Assembly: GCA_902806205.1 (NCBI GenBank)
Contig: CADCVR010000098.1
Coordinates: forward strand, 1 to 42,740
Origin: an uncultured Solirubrobacteraceae bacterium
Lineage (GTDB): Bacteria > Actinomycetota > Thermoleophilia > Solirubrobacterales > Solirubrobacteraceae
Reading direction: 5' to 3'
Length of the DNA: 42,740 nucleotides
Part shown: positions 9,086 to 15,581 of the stretch, piece by piece
Numbering within the stretch: position 1 is the first letter of the stretch
Layout: every line of letters starts with the position of its first letter
Position numbers and translations under genes: made by a program
Notes under the pieces: generated by a model
Databases searched by the model: none
What the model was told of the DNA's origin: nothing
What the model saw: only the letters and a program-made list of their open reading frames with translations

Positions 9086-9112
9086 TTGGCACTCCCTTCA
9101 CGGGAGTGCCAG
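9086..9112. promoter_or_regulatory. CIRCE element, distal
   Basis: TTGGCACTC, 9-base spacer, GAGTGCCAG: symmetric except for the outermost base pair. It lies 6 bases upstream of the groESL -35, so HrcA could bind on both sides of the promoter. Confidence 0.85.
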
Positions 9113-9132
9113 CGGCGCCCCCCGCTTCGCGC

Positions 9133-9531
9133 CTAGTTCTGAGCGCCACCGATGCCCAGGCGGGCCTCGGTGAAGCGCTCGGGGTGCTCGATGATCTGCG
9201 AGAACCGCACCACGGTGACGGTGTCGTCCATCGTCACCGGCTTGCCGTAGATCTGCTCGAGGAAGTGGATCATCTCCTCGTGACGCCGGAACTCGGGGTT
9301 GTCGTGCTCGATGTCGCGCGGGGTGAGGTCCTTGACGCGCTTGACGTCGACGGCGTCGATGACCGCGTCGAAGATCTTCTCGCGCGGGGAGTGCTGGTAC
9401 CCGATCGTCACGAGCACCGCCTCGTTCTTGCGGTAGCGGTGCGACTTGTCGCCCAGGCGGATCGTGGCGGTCTTGCGGCCGCGCTTGAGCTGGTCGGCGA
9501 AGATCGTCGAGTAGAAGTTGAGCACCTGCAT
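9133..9531 (-). CDS. ASCH domain protein
   Basis: 132 residues. The N-terminal region [20 protein letters not shown] matches the ASCH fold, whose conserved G-x-K-T-x-T element lies in a likely RNA-binding cleft; later parts show the beta-barrel pattern ([19 protein letters not shown]). ASCH proteins are linked to RNA or modified-nucleoside metabolism (YqfB, a relative, is an amidohydrolase); the exact role here is unknown. The start is set by a TAGGAT -10 box 8 bases upstream of the ATG. That box begins with the TAG stop codon of the Nudix gene, so this gene can be transcribed alone as well as by read-through. Confidence 0.8.
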   Translation of the reverse strand: MQVLNFYSTIFADQLKRGRKTATIRLGDKSHRYRKNEAVLVTIGYQHSPREKIFDAVIDAVDVKRVKDLTPRDIEHDNPEFRRHEEMIHFLEQIYGKPVTMDDTVTVVRFSQIIEHPERFTEARLGIGGAQN

Positions 9532-9539
9532 CGGAGGCG

Positions 9540-9545
9540 ATCCTA
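9540..9545 (-). promoter_or_regulatory. -10 box of the ASCH gene
   Basis: TAGGAT on the minus strand, 8 bases before the ATG. Its first three bases are the stop codon of the upstream Nudix gene. Confidence 0.5.
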
Positions 9546-9977
9546 CCCGTTGCCCAGCGCGGCAACGGCGAGCCCGACCATGTCGCGCTCGCCGGGGTAG
9601 CTCAGGGTGGTCATCGCCTCCTCCAGGGGGACCCAGCGGACCACCTCGACCTCGTGGTCGTGGTCGGCGATCGAGCCGCTGGTGTACTCCATCAGAAAGA
9701 AGCGCACGACCTTCGCGATCCGGCGGCCGGAACGCTGATAGACGTAGCGCACGTCGCCGAGCGGGCTCCGGACGGTCGCGACGACGCCGGTCTCCTCGCG
9801 CACCTCGCGCAGGGCGGCCGCTTCCGGGCTCTCCCGAGCAACCGGGTGGCCCTTGGGCAGCGTGAGGACCTTCGAGCCGTCTGCCGCCCGCCGCGTCGGG
9901 ACGATGACGATGCAGGCCGGCGGGTCGCTGGCGGGGTCGATCACGACGCCCCCGGCGGAGAACTCCGACTCCGCCAT
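9543..9977 (-). CDS. Nudix hydrolase
   Basis: A 144-residue pyrophosphohydrolase. The Nudix box is complete, starting at about residue 43: G, five residues, E, seven residues, then REVREETGV. Flanking strands (FSAGGVVID at the start and VVRFFLMEY later) fit the fold. The substrate is unknown; dinucleoside polyphosphates or damaged nucleotides are usual. The ATG overlaps by one base the stop of a 20-codon ORF that begins right after the Crp gene, so crp-like, Nudix and ASCH probably form one transcript. A clear Shine-Dalgarno is missing, which fits coupled translation. Confidence 0.88.
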   Translation of the reverse strand: MAESEFSAGGVVIDPASDPPACIVIVPTRRAADGSKVLTLPKGHPVARESPEAAALREVREETGVVATVRSPLGDVRYVYQRSGRRIAKVVRFFLMEYTSGSIADHDHEVEVVRWVPLEEAMTTLSYPGERDMVGLAVAALGNG

Positions 9978-10039
9978 CAGCTTCCGCAGGCCAGGGCCAG
10001 GAGACGTCTCGTCGTGCCTCGGCGGGTCGCCACGGGCAT
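9977..10039 (-). CDS. Possible 20-codon coupling ORF
   Basis: This ORF fills the gap exactly. Its ATG follows the Crp stop with no spacing and its TGA shares one base with the Nudix ATG (TGATG). The peptide is basic and then hydrophobic (RRLLALAC). It may only carry ribosomes across the gap. It is too short for composition to prove coding. Confidence 0.25.
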   Translation of the reverse strand: MPVATRRGTTRRLLALACGS

Positions 10040-10735
10040 CTAGTAGATGTACCCCGACAGGGCCCCTCGGTCGTGGACCGTGATCCGCCCGCGGCCCTGG
10101 GAGATCACACCCGCGCGCTCGAGCACCGCCAGGAAGCGGCTCGCCGACTCCCGCGAGGAGCCCGCGAGCTGCGCGATCTCGGCTTGGGTGATCGTCACGA
10201 GCACGCCCTCGCCGGCCGCGGCGCCCTCTTGCAGCGCTGCGTCGACGAGTTGCCCGAGGACGCCCGCCACGCGGCTTTGCACGGTCTGGAAGCTCTGGCG
10301 CGCGAGGCGCTCGTTGGTCTCGCGCAGTCGCCGCCCCAGGGAGATCACGAGCTTCACCGCGATGTCCGGGTGCTCTTTGAGCAGGCGCCGGAAGTCCGCA
10401 CCGAGGATCGCCAGCGTGTCGACGCGGTCGAGCGTCTCGACGGTGGCCGAGCGCGCCTCGTCGTCGAACATCGCGAGCTCTCCGAAGATGTCCCCCGGAC
10501 CGAAGTGCGCCAGGGTGATCTGGCGTCCGTCGACGTGCTCCCGGATCGCCCTGGCGTGTCCCTCCGCCACGACGTAGCACGTGTCGCTCGTGTCCCCCTC
10601 GCGGAAGATCACGTGGTGGGCAGCGAAGCGCCGGGTGACGGTGACCGCCGCCACGCGGCCGAGGTCGGGCTCGGCCAGGTTGGCGAAGACCGGCACGCGC
10701 GAGAGAAGCTCGACCGGGGCAAGTGCGGGGGCCAC
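10040..10735 (-). CDS. Crp/Fnr family transcriptional regulator
   Basis: 231 residues. The N-terminal cyclic-nucleotide-binding barrel includes the phosphate-binding cassette FGELAMFDDEARSATV with Arg95. The long dimer helix is about 112-150 and the C-terminal winged helix-turn-helix about 180-225 (TQAEIAQLAGSSRESASRFL). The conserved cassette suggests cAMP or a related nucleotide, and no cysteine cluster of the FNR type is seen. It starts with GTG at 10735. A TAGAGA hexamer lies 6 bases upstream, a near match to the leaderless -10 pattern seen elsewhere. It heads a likely operon with the Nudix and ASCH genes. Confidence 0.92.
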   Translation of the reverse strand: MAPALAPVELLSRVPVFANLAEPDLGRVAAVTVTRRFAAHHVIFREGDTSDTCYVVAEGHARAIREHVDGRQITLAHFGPGDIFGELAMFDDEARSATVETLDRVDTLAILGADFRRLLKEHPDIAVKLVISLGRRLRETNERLARQSFQTVQSRVAGVLGQLVDAALQEGAAAGEGVLVTITQAEIAQLAGSSRESASRFLAVLERAGVISQGRGRITVHDRGALSGYIY

Positions 10736-10772
10736 GCTGGTTCTCTACCACACCGGACGGCGCGCACGGAGG

Positions 10773-12053
10773 TCAGCCCCCACCCAGGGCGGCCTCCCGC
10801 CGGCGGCGCCGCAGGCCGCGGCCGGCGAGCGCCGCGCCCCAGCCGAGCAGCGCCAGCGGGAGCAACACGGCGCCGGCGACGAGCGCCACGCCGGCGAGGA
10901 CCTCCAGCACCCGGAGCGCGTCGCGCGCGGCATCGCCGGGGCCCCAGGCGCTGCCGGCGTCCGGGTCCTCGGCGGCGCCGCGCGCCCGTACCGAGACGTC
11001 GACGCGGGTGAAGTCCGCGCGGCGGCGCAGTCCGCGCAGGTCACCCTCCAGGCGCGCGATCTCCGTACGGTTGCCGCGGATGCGCGCCCGAAGGCTCGCG
11101 ATCGAGCGCGGCGTGGAGGCCTTGCCGAGCGCCGCGAGCAGGGCCTTGCGCTCCGCGCGGGCGTCCGAGAGGCGATCCTGCGCGGAGACGAACGACCCCG
11201 TGATGTCCTGCGCGCCCTCGGAGAGGCGCGCGACCCCGGCGAGCTCGGCGAAGCGCTTCAGCGCGTCGTCGACGCGGGCGGTCGGGATCCGCAGGACGAA
11301 CGTCGCGTCGCCCCCGGAGGGCGTGCTGTCCACCTGGGAGCTTGCGACGACCCCACCGAGATCCTGCGTGGCGCGCACGAGGCCGTTCGCCGCATCCTGG
11401 AGGCCCTTGGCGTCGGTGGTCAGGCCGAGCGTGGCGGTGCGTTCGACCTTGCGAGCGACGGGACCGGGCGCGCCGCCGAGCGTGGCGGTGCGTTCGACCT
11501 CGCGAGCGACGGGACCGGGCGCGCTGCCGAGCGGCGGGGAGCCTGGTGCGGCGGGCGGCACGGCGGCGGGCGCGGGCCCTCGCCCCGCGAGATCCCGCTG
11601 GGAAGCCGCTCCGGCCGTGGGAGGCGCCGGCGCAGTCTCGGCGGAGCTCGCCGCGCCACCCGACGCCCCGGAGGATGCTTCGCCGCTGCTCGGAGCGCTC
11701 ATCGCGGCGTCGCCACCGGTCTGGTCAGGAGTGCTGCCCGTCCCGTCGAGCGCGCCCGTGCCGACGACGACGCCTCCGACCAGCAGGCTGCAGGCGACGG
11801 CGAGCGCGGGAAGCATCGCTCGGGCGGGAAGCCGCAACCACGCCGGCCGAGCGCGCGGGAACCCGGCGGCGACGCGGTCGTCGAGCGCGCGGGCGAAGCC
11901 GGTTGCCGGCGCGGGCGCTTCGTCGCGGACGGCGACCACGAGCGCAGCCCATCGAGCATCGGTGGCCTCGCCCGCGAGGGCGGCCTCGAGCTCGGCCAGG
12001 TCAGCGACCGCGGCGGGATCGAGGCGGTCGGTGGGGTCGTGGTGGCGGTTCAT
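10773..12053 (-). CDS. DUF4349 membrane protein, candidate anti-sigma factor
   Basis: 426 residues. The N-terminal cytoplasmic part (about 1-90) is acidic and helical (for example AELEAALAGEATDARWAALV), followed by a membrane helix near 94-114 (LPALAVACSLLVGG). Next comes a Pro/Ser/Ala-rich linker with a 17-residue tandem repeat (GPVARKVERTATL), then a DUF4349 domain with a central coiled coil (RLSDARAERKALLAALGK through EIARLEGDLRGLRRR). A second membrane helix is near the C-terminus (VLAGVALVAGAVLLPLALLG) with a basic tail. It overlaps the ECF sigma gene by 4 bases (ATGA), which is the usual anti-sigma position. No zinc-binding H-x3-C-x2-C motif is visible, so the sigma-binding role is inference from context and topology. 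Confidence 0.8.
   Translation of the reverse strand: MNRHHDPTDRLDPAAVADLAELEAALAGEATDARWAALVVAVRDEAPAPATGFARALDDRVAAGFPRARPAWLRLPARAMLPALAVACSLLVGGVVVGTGALDGTGSTPDQTGGDAAMSAPSSGEASSGASGGAASSAETAPAPPTAGAASQRDLAGRGPAPAAVPPAAPGSPPLGSAPGPVAREVERTATLGGAPGPVARKVERTATLGLTTDAKGLQDAANGLVRATQDLGGVVASSQVDSTPSGGDATFVLRIPTARVDDALKRFAELAGVARLSEGAQDITGSFVSAQDRLSDARAERKALLAALGKASTPRSIASLRARIRGNRTEIARLEGDLRGLRRRADFTRVDVSVRARGAAEDPDAGSAWGPGDAARDALRVLEVLAGVALVAGAVLLPLALLGWGAALAGRGLRRRRREAALGGG
11425..11526. repeat. 51-bp tandem repeat inside the DUF4349 gene
   Basis: Two consecutive copies (11425-11475 and 11476-11526) differing at 2 of 51 positions, with the start of a third. The unit is 17 codons, so the frame is kept and the linker peptide is duplicated. 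The near-identity implies a recent duplication. Confidence 0.9.
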
Positions 12054-12577
12054 GCGCAGGCCTTCCGCAGTTTCGTGACGGCGCGGTGCACCTTCGTGCC
12101 CGCGTTGGATTCCGAGATTTCGAGCAGCTCGCCGATCTCGGCGTTGCTCAGCCCGGCGTGGAACTTCAGGGCGACGAGCTCGCGCTCGCGCGGGTCGAGC
12201 GCCTCGAGCGCGGCCCGGACCGTCGCGCGCCGCTCGGGCTGGAGGCCCGGGCCGGACTGGTCGGCGGGCTCGGGCTCGGCGGCGGGGTCGAAGGTCAGCG
12301 CGGCGGTCCGCTTGCGCCGCCGCAGCTCGTCCAGCGCCGCGTTGCGTGCGATGGCGAACAACCAGGCTCGGGCGGAACCCCGCTCGGGCCTGAAGCGGGT
12401 GCGCCGCCGGTAGGCGCGCTCGAAGGCGAGTGCCGTGACGTCCTCCGCGGCCGCCCGGTCGCGCAGCAGCGCCCAGGCGTAGGCGTGCACGTCGCCGGCG
12501 GCGTCGCGGTAGAGCGCATCGAACGAGAGTGCGGCCGTGTTCGGAGGGGAGAACGCCATGGTCAAGGTCTCGCTCAT
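12050..12577 (-). CDS. ECF-type RNA polymerase sigma factor
   Basis: About 175 residues. Region 2 includes FDALYRDAAGDVHAYAWALL, DVTALAFERAYRR and AWLFAIARNAALDELRRRKR; region 4 includes LDPRERELVALKFHAGLSNA and the helix-turn-helix EIGELLEISESNAGTKVHRA. It directs RNA polymerase to a stress or envelope regulon. The ATG at 12577 is chosen; further ATGs at 12610 and 12559 are possible and the ribosome site is weak. It ends in an ATGA overlap with the DUF4349 gene, its probable membrane-bound regulator. The upstream neighbour is divergent. Confidence 0.9.
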   Translation of the reverse strand: MSETLTMAFSPPNTAALSFDALYRDAAGDVHAYAWALLRDRAAAEDVTALAFERAYRRRTRFRPERGSARAWLFAIARNAALDELRRRKRTAALTFDPAAEPEPADQSGPGLQPERRATVRAALEALDPRERELVALKFHAGLSNAEIGELLEISESNAGTKVHRAVTKLRKACA

Positions 12578-12626
12578 ACCTGCACTACGCCGCTCGACGG
12601 CGCCCATCACACCGCGTGCTCGGCGC

Positions 12627-12632
12627 TACCCT
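12627..12632 (+). promoter_or_regulatory. -10 box of the secreted protein gene
   Basis: TACCCT, 6 bases before the GTG at 12639; it implies a leaderless mRNA and supports that start. Confidence 0.5.
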
Positions 12633-12638
12633 GCCGCC

Positions 12639-13166
12639 GTGCCCCGCTCGCCCGCAACCCGACGCGTCCTGGTCGCCGTCGGCCTCGCGGCCCTCCTGGC
12701 GTCCGGGGCCGGTCCCGCCGTCGCGAAGGGCGGGTCGTCGGTGAGCGCATCGCGGCTCCTCTGGGCCACGGTGAACATCTGCGACACGATCTCCCACCCG
12801 GACACGGTCGGGATCCGCGGCTCCATGCCGGGCTCGGGCGTCGCCGGCGAGCAGATGTTCATGCGCTTCCAGCTCCAGTTCTTCGACCAGAAGGACAAGG
12901 AGTGGCACAACATCGGCGCTTCGGGGGACTCGGGGTTCATTCCCGTGGGCTCCGGGCGCTTCAAGCAGCGCCAGAGCGGCCGCAACTTCACGGTCCGCCC
13001 GCCGCGCACCGGCGCGTTCATCATGCGCGGCGCGGTGACGTTCGAGTGGCGCCAGGACGGTGAAGTCGTCCGTCGCGCCCGCAAGCGCACCACCTCGAAG
13101 CGAGGCCCCACCGCTGGTGCCGACCCGTCCGGGTTCTCCGCGGCGAAGTGCGAAGTTCGCGCGTAA
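12639..13166 (+). CDS. Secreted protein, function unknown
   Basis: 175 residues from a GTG start. The first 30 residues form a Sec signal peptide (RRVLVAVGLAALLASGAGPA, cleavage probably after AVA). The mature part is beta-rich, contains DKEWHNIGASGDSGF, and has two cysteines (ATVNICD and AKCEVRA) that could bridge. The C-terminus is basic. No enzyme motif is visible. An upstream ATG (12537) lies antisense within the sigma gene and would bury the signal peptide, so it is rejected. The gene is divergent from the sigma factor and could be in its regulon, but no matching promoter was established. Confidence 0.75.
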   Translation: MPRSPATRRVLVAVGLAALLASGAGPAVAKGGSSVSASRLLWATVNICDTISHPDTVGIRGSMPGSGVAGEQMFMRFQLQFFDQKDKEWHNIGASGDSGFIPVGSGRFKQRQSGRNFTVRPPRTGAFIMRGAVTFEWRQDGEVVRRARKRTTSKRGPTAGADPSGFSAAKCEVRA

Positions 13167-13180
13167 CGCGCGCTTCGCAC
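13148..13180 (+). terminator. Strong terminator with the stop codon in its loop
   Basis: GTGCGAAG (13148-13155) pairs with CTTCGCAC (13173-13180). Inside, CGCGCG pairs with CGCGCG after a 2-base bulge, and the loop is TAA, the gene's stop codon at 13164-13166. Stem total is 14 bp. Confidence 0.75.
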
Positions 13181-13216
13181 GCGAGAGGTCGCAGGTTCCA
13201 AACCCGCCCGAGGGGT
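13181..13216 (+). other. tRNA 3'-end-like relic, possible attachment site
   Basis: The sequence around 13181-13207 has the look of a tRNA variable loop and T-arm: GAGGTC, then GCAGG, loop TTCCAAA, CCCGC. The TTCNAA loop is typical, but one T-stem pair is mismatched. No D-arm or complete acceptor stem exists because the preceding bases are the end of a gene and its terminator. It could mark the edge of a decayed integrated element, since such elements use tRNA 3' ends. No second copy was found in the window. Confidence 0.3.
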
Positions 13217-13235
13217 TTCCAGGGGTCCTGCGTGA

Positions 13236-13549
13236 ACTGCACGGCGGCGGTCATCGTGGCCGTCCAACGCCAATCGGGACGGCCTTGAGGTCAACGGCGG
13301 AGGCGAGCTGAGGCGGCGCCACCTCGTCAAGGAACTCCCCAAGGAGTACATGATCGCCGCCGAAATCGACAGGCCCGGGCCTCGGAGGAAGGCGACGTGG
13401 GCGTGTGGGCGGCGAACTCCAAGCGCGCCGAAAGGTTGATCATGGCCGTGTCCCCAGTCGCTCAGGAGTTCTCCGACTGGGGCGACTCCGACAAGACCGA
13501 CGCGGCCATCGACACCTCGGCCGATGGCGTGTCGGAGGCCAAGGAGTAG
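13236..13549 (+). pseudogene. Frameshifted ORF remnant, function unknown
   Basis: Two coding-like frames join near the run CCCGGGCC at 13374-13381. The first reads HLVKELPKEYMIAAEIDRPG and the second continues with SEEGDVGVWAANSKRAERLI and later FSDWGDSDKTDAAIDTS to a TAG at 13549. Neither half has a good start, and the amino-acid usage is less arginine/alanine-biased than antisense frames here. This suggests a real but broken gene. The family is not recognised. It lies between the tRNA-like relic and the K+ channel, inside the patchwork region. Confidence 0.35.
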
Positions 13550-13574
13550 CCCGACCGCCGTTGAAGCTGACGGC

Positions 13575-14282
13575 GTGGACGAACGGGCGCGGCGTGTCGA
13601 GCGACGGCTAGAAGGTCCGCTACTCGTCGCGGCCCTGCTCACCATCCCGGCCATCGCCATCGAGCAGAGCGACGTCGGGCAGCCGTGGGACACGGTGGCC
13701 GTTGTCTTGAACTGGACGATCTGGCTCGCGTTCGTCGGGGAGGTCGTCGTCATGCTGCGCGTGGTGCCCGACAAGGGCCGGTGGCTGCGCGACCATCCCC
13801 TGGACCTCGCCATCGTTCTGCTGACGCCGCCGTTCCTGCCGGCCTCCATGCAGGCCGCGCGCGTGTTCCGGCTCCTGCGTCTGCTGCGGCTCCTGCGCGC
13901 GGCGACCTTGGCGCGGCGGCTCCTGTCTACGGAGGGCGTCCGCGATGCCGCCGTGCTGGCCCTCGTGACGATCCTGGGCGGCGGTGCGGCCTTCGCAGCC
14001 GTCGAGAAGGCCCAGGACCTCTCGGCATGGGACGGCGTGTGGTGGGCGGTCACGACCGTGACGACCGTGGGCTACGGCGACGTGTCGCCAGAGACGGACG
14101 CAGGGCGCGTCATCGCCATCGTGGTGATGCTCGTGGGGATCGGGTTCGTCGCCATCCTCACGGCCGCCGCCGCCGAGCGGTTCATCGGCGCGCGCGAGGC
14201 CTCAGAGGAACGCGAGGAACTGCGCGAGCGGCTGGACGAGATCGTCCGTCGTCTGGATGCCATGGACGGCGAGCGTCCCTAG
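13575..14282 (+). CDS. Voltage-gated-type potassium channel
   Basis: About 235 residues with six membrane segments: S1 (16-30), S2 (41-60), S3 (76-89), S4 with regularly spaced arginines (ARVFRLLRLLRLLRAATLAR, about 95-114), S5 (124-143), pore loop with the selectivity filter TTVGYGD (163-169), and S6 (177-203). A charged coiled coil follows (205-230), probably for tetramer assembly. This is the architecture of KvAP-like bacterial channels. The GTG at 13575 is chosen; an ATG at 13524 would overlap the preceding remnant. No clear promoter or ribosome site is seen. It stands in a region of decayed sequence and may have arrived with it. Confidence 0.85.
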   Translation: MDERARRVERRLEGPLLVAALLTIPAIAIEQSDVGQPWDTVAVVLNWTIWLAFVGEVVVMLRVVPDKGRWLRDHPLDLAIVLLTPPFLPASMQAARVFRLLRLLRLLRAATLARRLLSTEGVRDAAVLALVTILGGGAAFAAVEKAQDLSAWDGVWWAVTTVTTVGYGDVSPETDAGRVIAIVVMLVGIGFVAILTAAAAERFIGAREASEEREELRERLDEIVRRLDAMDGERP

Positions 14283-14307
14283 TGGTTCGTCCTGTTGATT
14301 GGTGCCT

Positions 14308-14379
14308 TCATGCTTCGAGGACCTTTGCCGGTGTAGGCCACTTGAACGGTTTGGCGGTCTGGTTGTTGGTCTCGATGCT
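14308..14379 (-). mobile_element. IS630-family transposase C-terminal relic
   Basis: On the minus strand a short open stretch ends in TNNQTAKPFKWPTPAKVLEA and a stop. This resembles the C-terminus of IS630-family transposases, where a conserved N...xPFxWT...xxLxA tail is common. Nothing convincing of the DDE catalytic core remains upstream, so at most about 24 codons survive. The rest of the 255-base gap between the channel and the amidase shows no gene. Confidence 0.45.
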
Positions 14380-14537
14380 GGCGCCCGGCATCGACCTGTG
14401 CCTGCGTGCTCGCCGTTGCCGGACCGGCGGCGGGGCAGGGGTGGATGCTGAGCGAGCCCGCGGCCCACACCCGGCCAGCCCGTCGGGTTCCTGGAGTGGT
14501 ACGTGCACGGACTGGCCGAGCGGCCTCCGCGGACGCA

Positions 14538-15443
14538 CTAAGGAGAAGCGTCCCGCATGACTGTGCCCGACCCGCTCGCGCCGCGGGCCACCGCGCGCGC
14601 CCGGGCGAGGACGTGGGCCCACGGATAGCTCGGGCCGGGATCGTCGCGGTTGCGGGGGTCGAGCTCGGAATGGCTGCATACGCCGCGCTTGACGATGTCA
14701 CCGGCGACGACGCGCTTTCGCTTGTTGTAGCGCAGGCCGGCCACCTCACAGCGGCGGATCGGGATGCGGTAGGTGCGCGCCCAGTAGGCGACCCAGCGGG
14801 CGGTGCTCTCGAGCTGGGTGCGCCGCTCCCTCCACTGCGCCTGGGTGCGGCTCGAATAGCCCATCTGCTCGATTCCGACCGTGGTGGGATTCCAGTAGGT
14901 GGCGTGGTAGGCGAGGCGGTCGTCGCCGACCATCCGGCTCGAGTTGCCGGCCGCGTCGTTGGCGACATGGGTGGCGAGGGCGCTCCTGGCGAAGAAGCGG
15001 GCCAGGCGCCTCAGGTCGCGAGTGCCCGGCTCGTCGGGCAGCTCGGTGGCGTGCAGGACGATCGCGTCGACGGGAAGCCCACCGCGGGGCTCTGAGCAGC
15101 AGTCACCGAGGAGCACCTCGAAGGCCGGCACCGGCGGGGCGGGGACCGGGCGCGCCGGCCCGGGGGGATCGGCCGACGGACGGGCGCGAGGCAGCGGGCG
15201 GGGCCGCCGCCTCGCCTCCCGCGCGGACTCCGCCGTCCGCTCGCTCGATGACTCGACCGCCGCCCGCAGACCGGGCGAGGACACGGCCGATCGTGGCCCC
15301 CGGTCCGGGTTCGCGTCCGACCAGCGCGGCTCTCCTCCCTGGGTGGAGGCGATCGCCGCCGCCAGTGCGACCACGCAGCCGGCCGCGGCCAGAGCGGAAG
15401 CGCTCCGGCGTGGTCGTCTGATGCTTGCCGCCCGCTTGTCCAT
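14538..15443 (-). CDS. N-acetylmuramoyl-L-alanine amidase (Amidase_2), secreted
   Basis: 301 residues. A basic N-terminus and hydrophobic stretch (SALAAAGCVVALAAAIAST) form a signal or anchor. A Pro/Arg-rich linker runs to about 105. The catalytic domain (about 110-280) has the zinc-ligand pattern of the T7-lysozyme/PGRP fold: His131 in IVLHATE, His258 in CSHSELDP and Asp268 in DDPGPSYPW, with Glu192 in GIEQMGY. It should cut the amide between MurNAc and the stem peptide during growth or remodelling. A GAGG site lies upstream of the ATG after a leader of unknown length. The 138 bases separating it from the next gene upstream hold no other ORF. Confidence 0.88.
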   Translation of the reverse strand: MDKRAASIRRPRRSASALAAAGCVVALAAAIASTQGGEPRWSDANPDRGPRSAVSSPGLRAAVESSSERTAESAREARRRPRPLPRARPSADPPGPARPVPAPPVPAFEVLLGDCCSEPRGGLPVDAIVLHATELPDEPGTRDLRRLARFFARSALATHVANDAAGNSSRMVGDDRLAYHATYWNPTTVGIEQMGYSSRTQAQWRERRTQLESTARWVAYWARTYRIPIRRCEVAGLRYNKRKRVVAGDIVKRGVCSHSELDPRNRDDPGPSYPWAHVLARARAVARGASGSGTVMRDASP

Positions 15444-15581
15444 GTCCGCCTCGGTGCCGATGGCTGTACCCCGGTCGGGTTTCGCCGTCTAAGGACCGGC
15501 TCCCGGGGCGAGTATGGGTGCTGGGCGAGGATGAGGCCTCACCAGGCCGGCCCGTGGGGCGGAGGACCGGTGTGGCTCCGC

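Noticed and set aside
13171-13207. Complete tRNA gene after the secreted protein
   Set aside because: The apparent anticodon arm is part of the terminator at 13148-13180, and the D-arm and acceptor stem are absent. Only a relic is supportable.
12626-14053. Minus-strand ORF reading AGLEPATSRV
   Set aside because: This peptide is a known artefact of translating the reverse of tRNA 3' ends. It is antisense to the secreted protein and channel genes.
15444-15581. Possible riboswitch (c-di-AMP type) before the amidase
   Set aside because: Amidases are typical targets, and some GGGG/ACCC pairing exists, but the conserved core could not be matched by eye.
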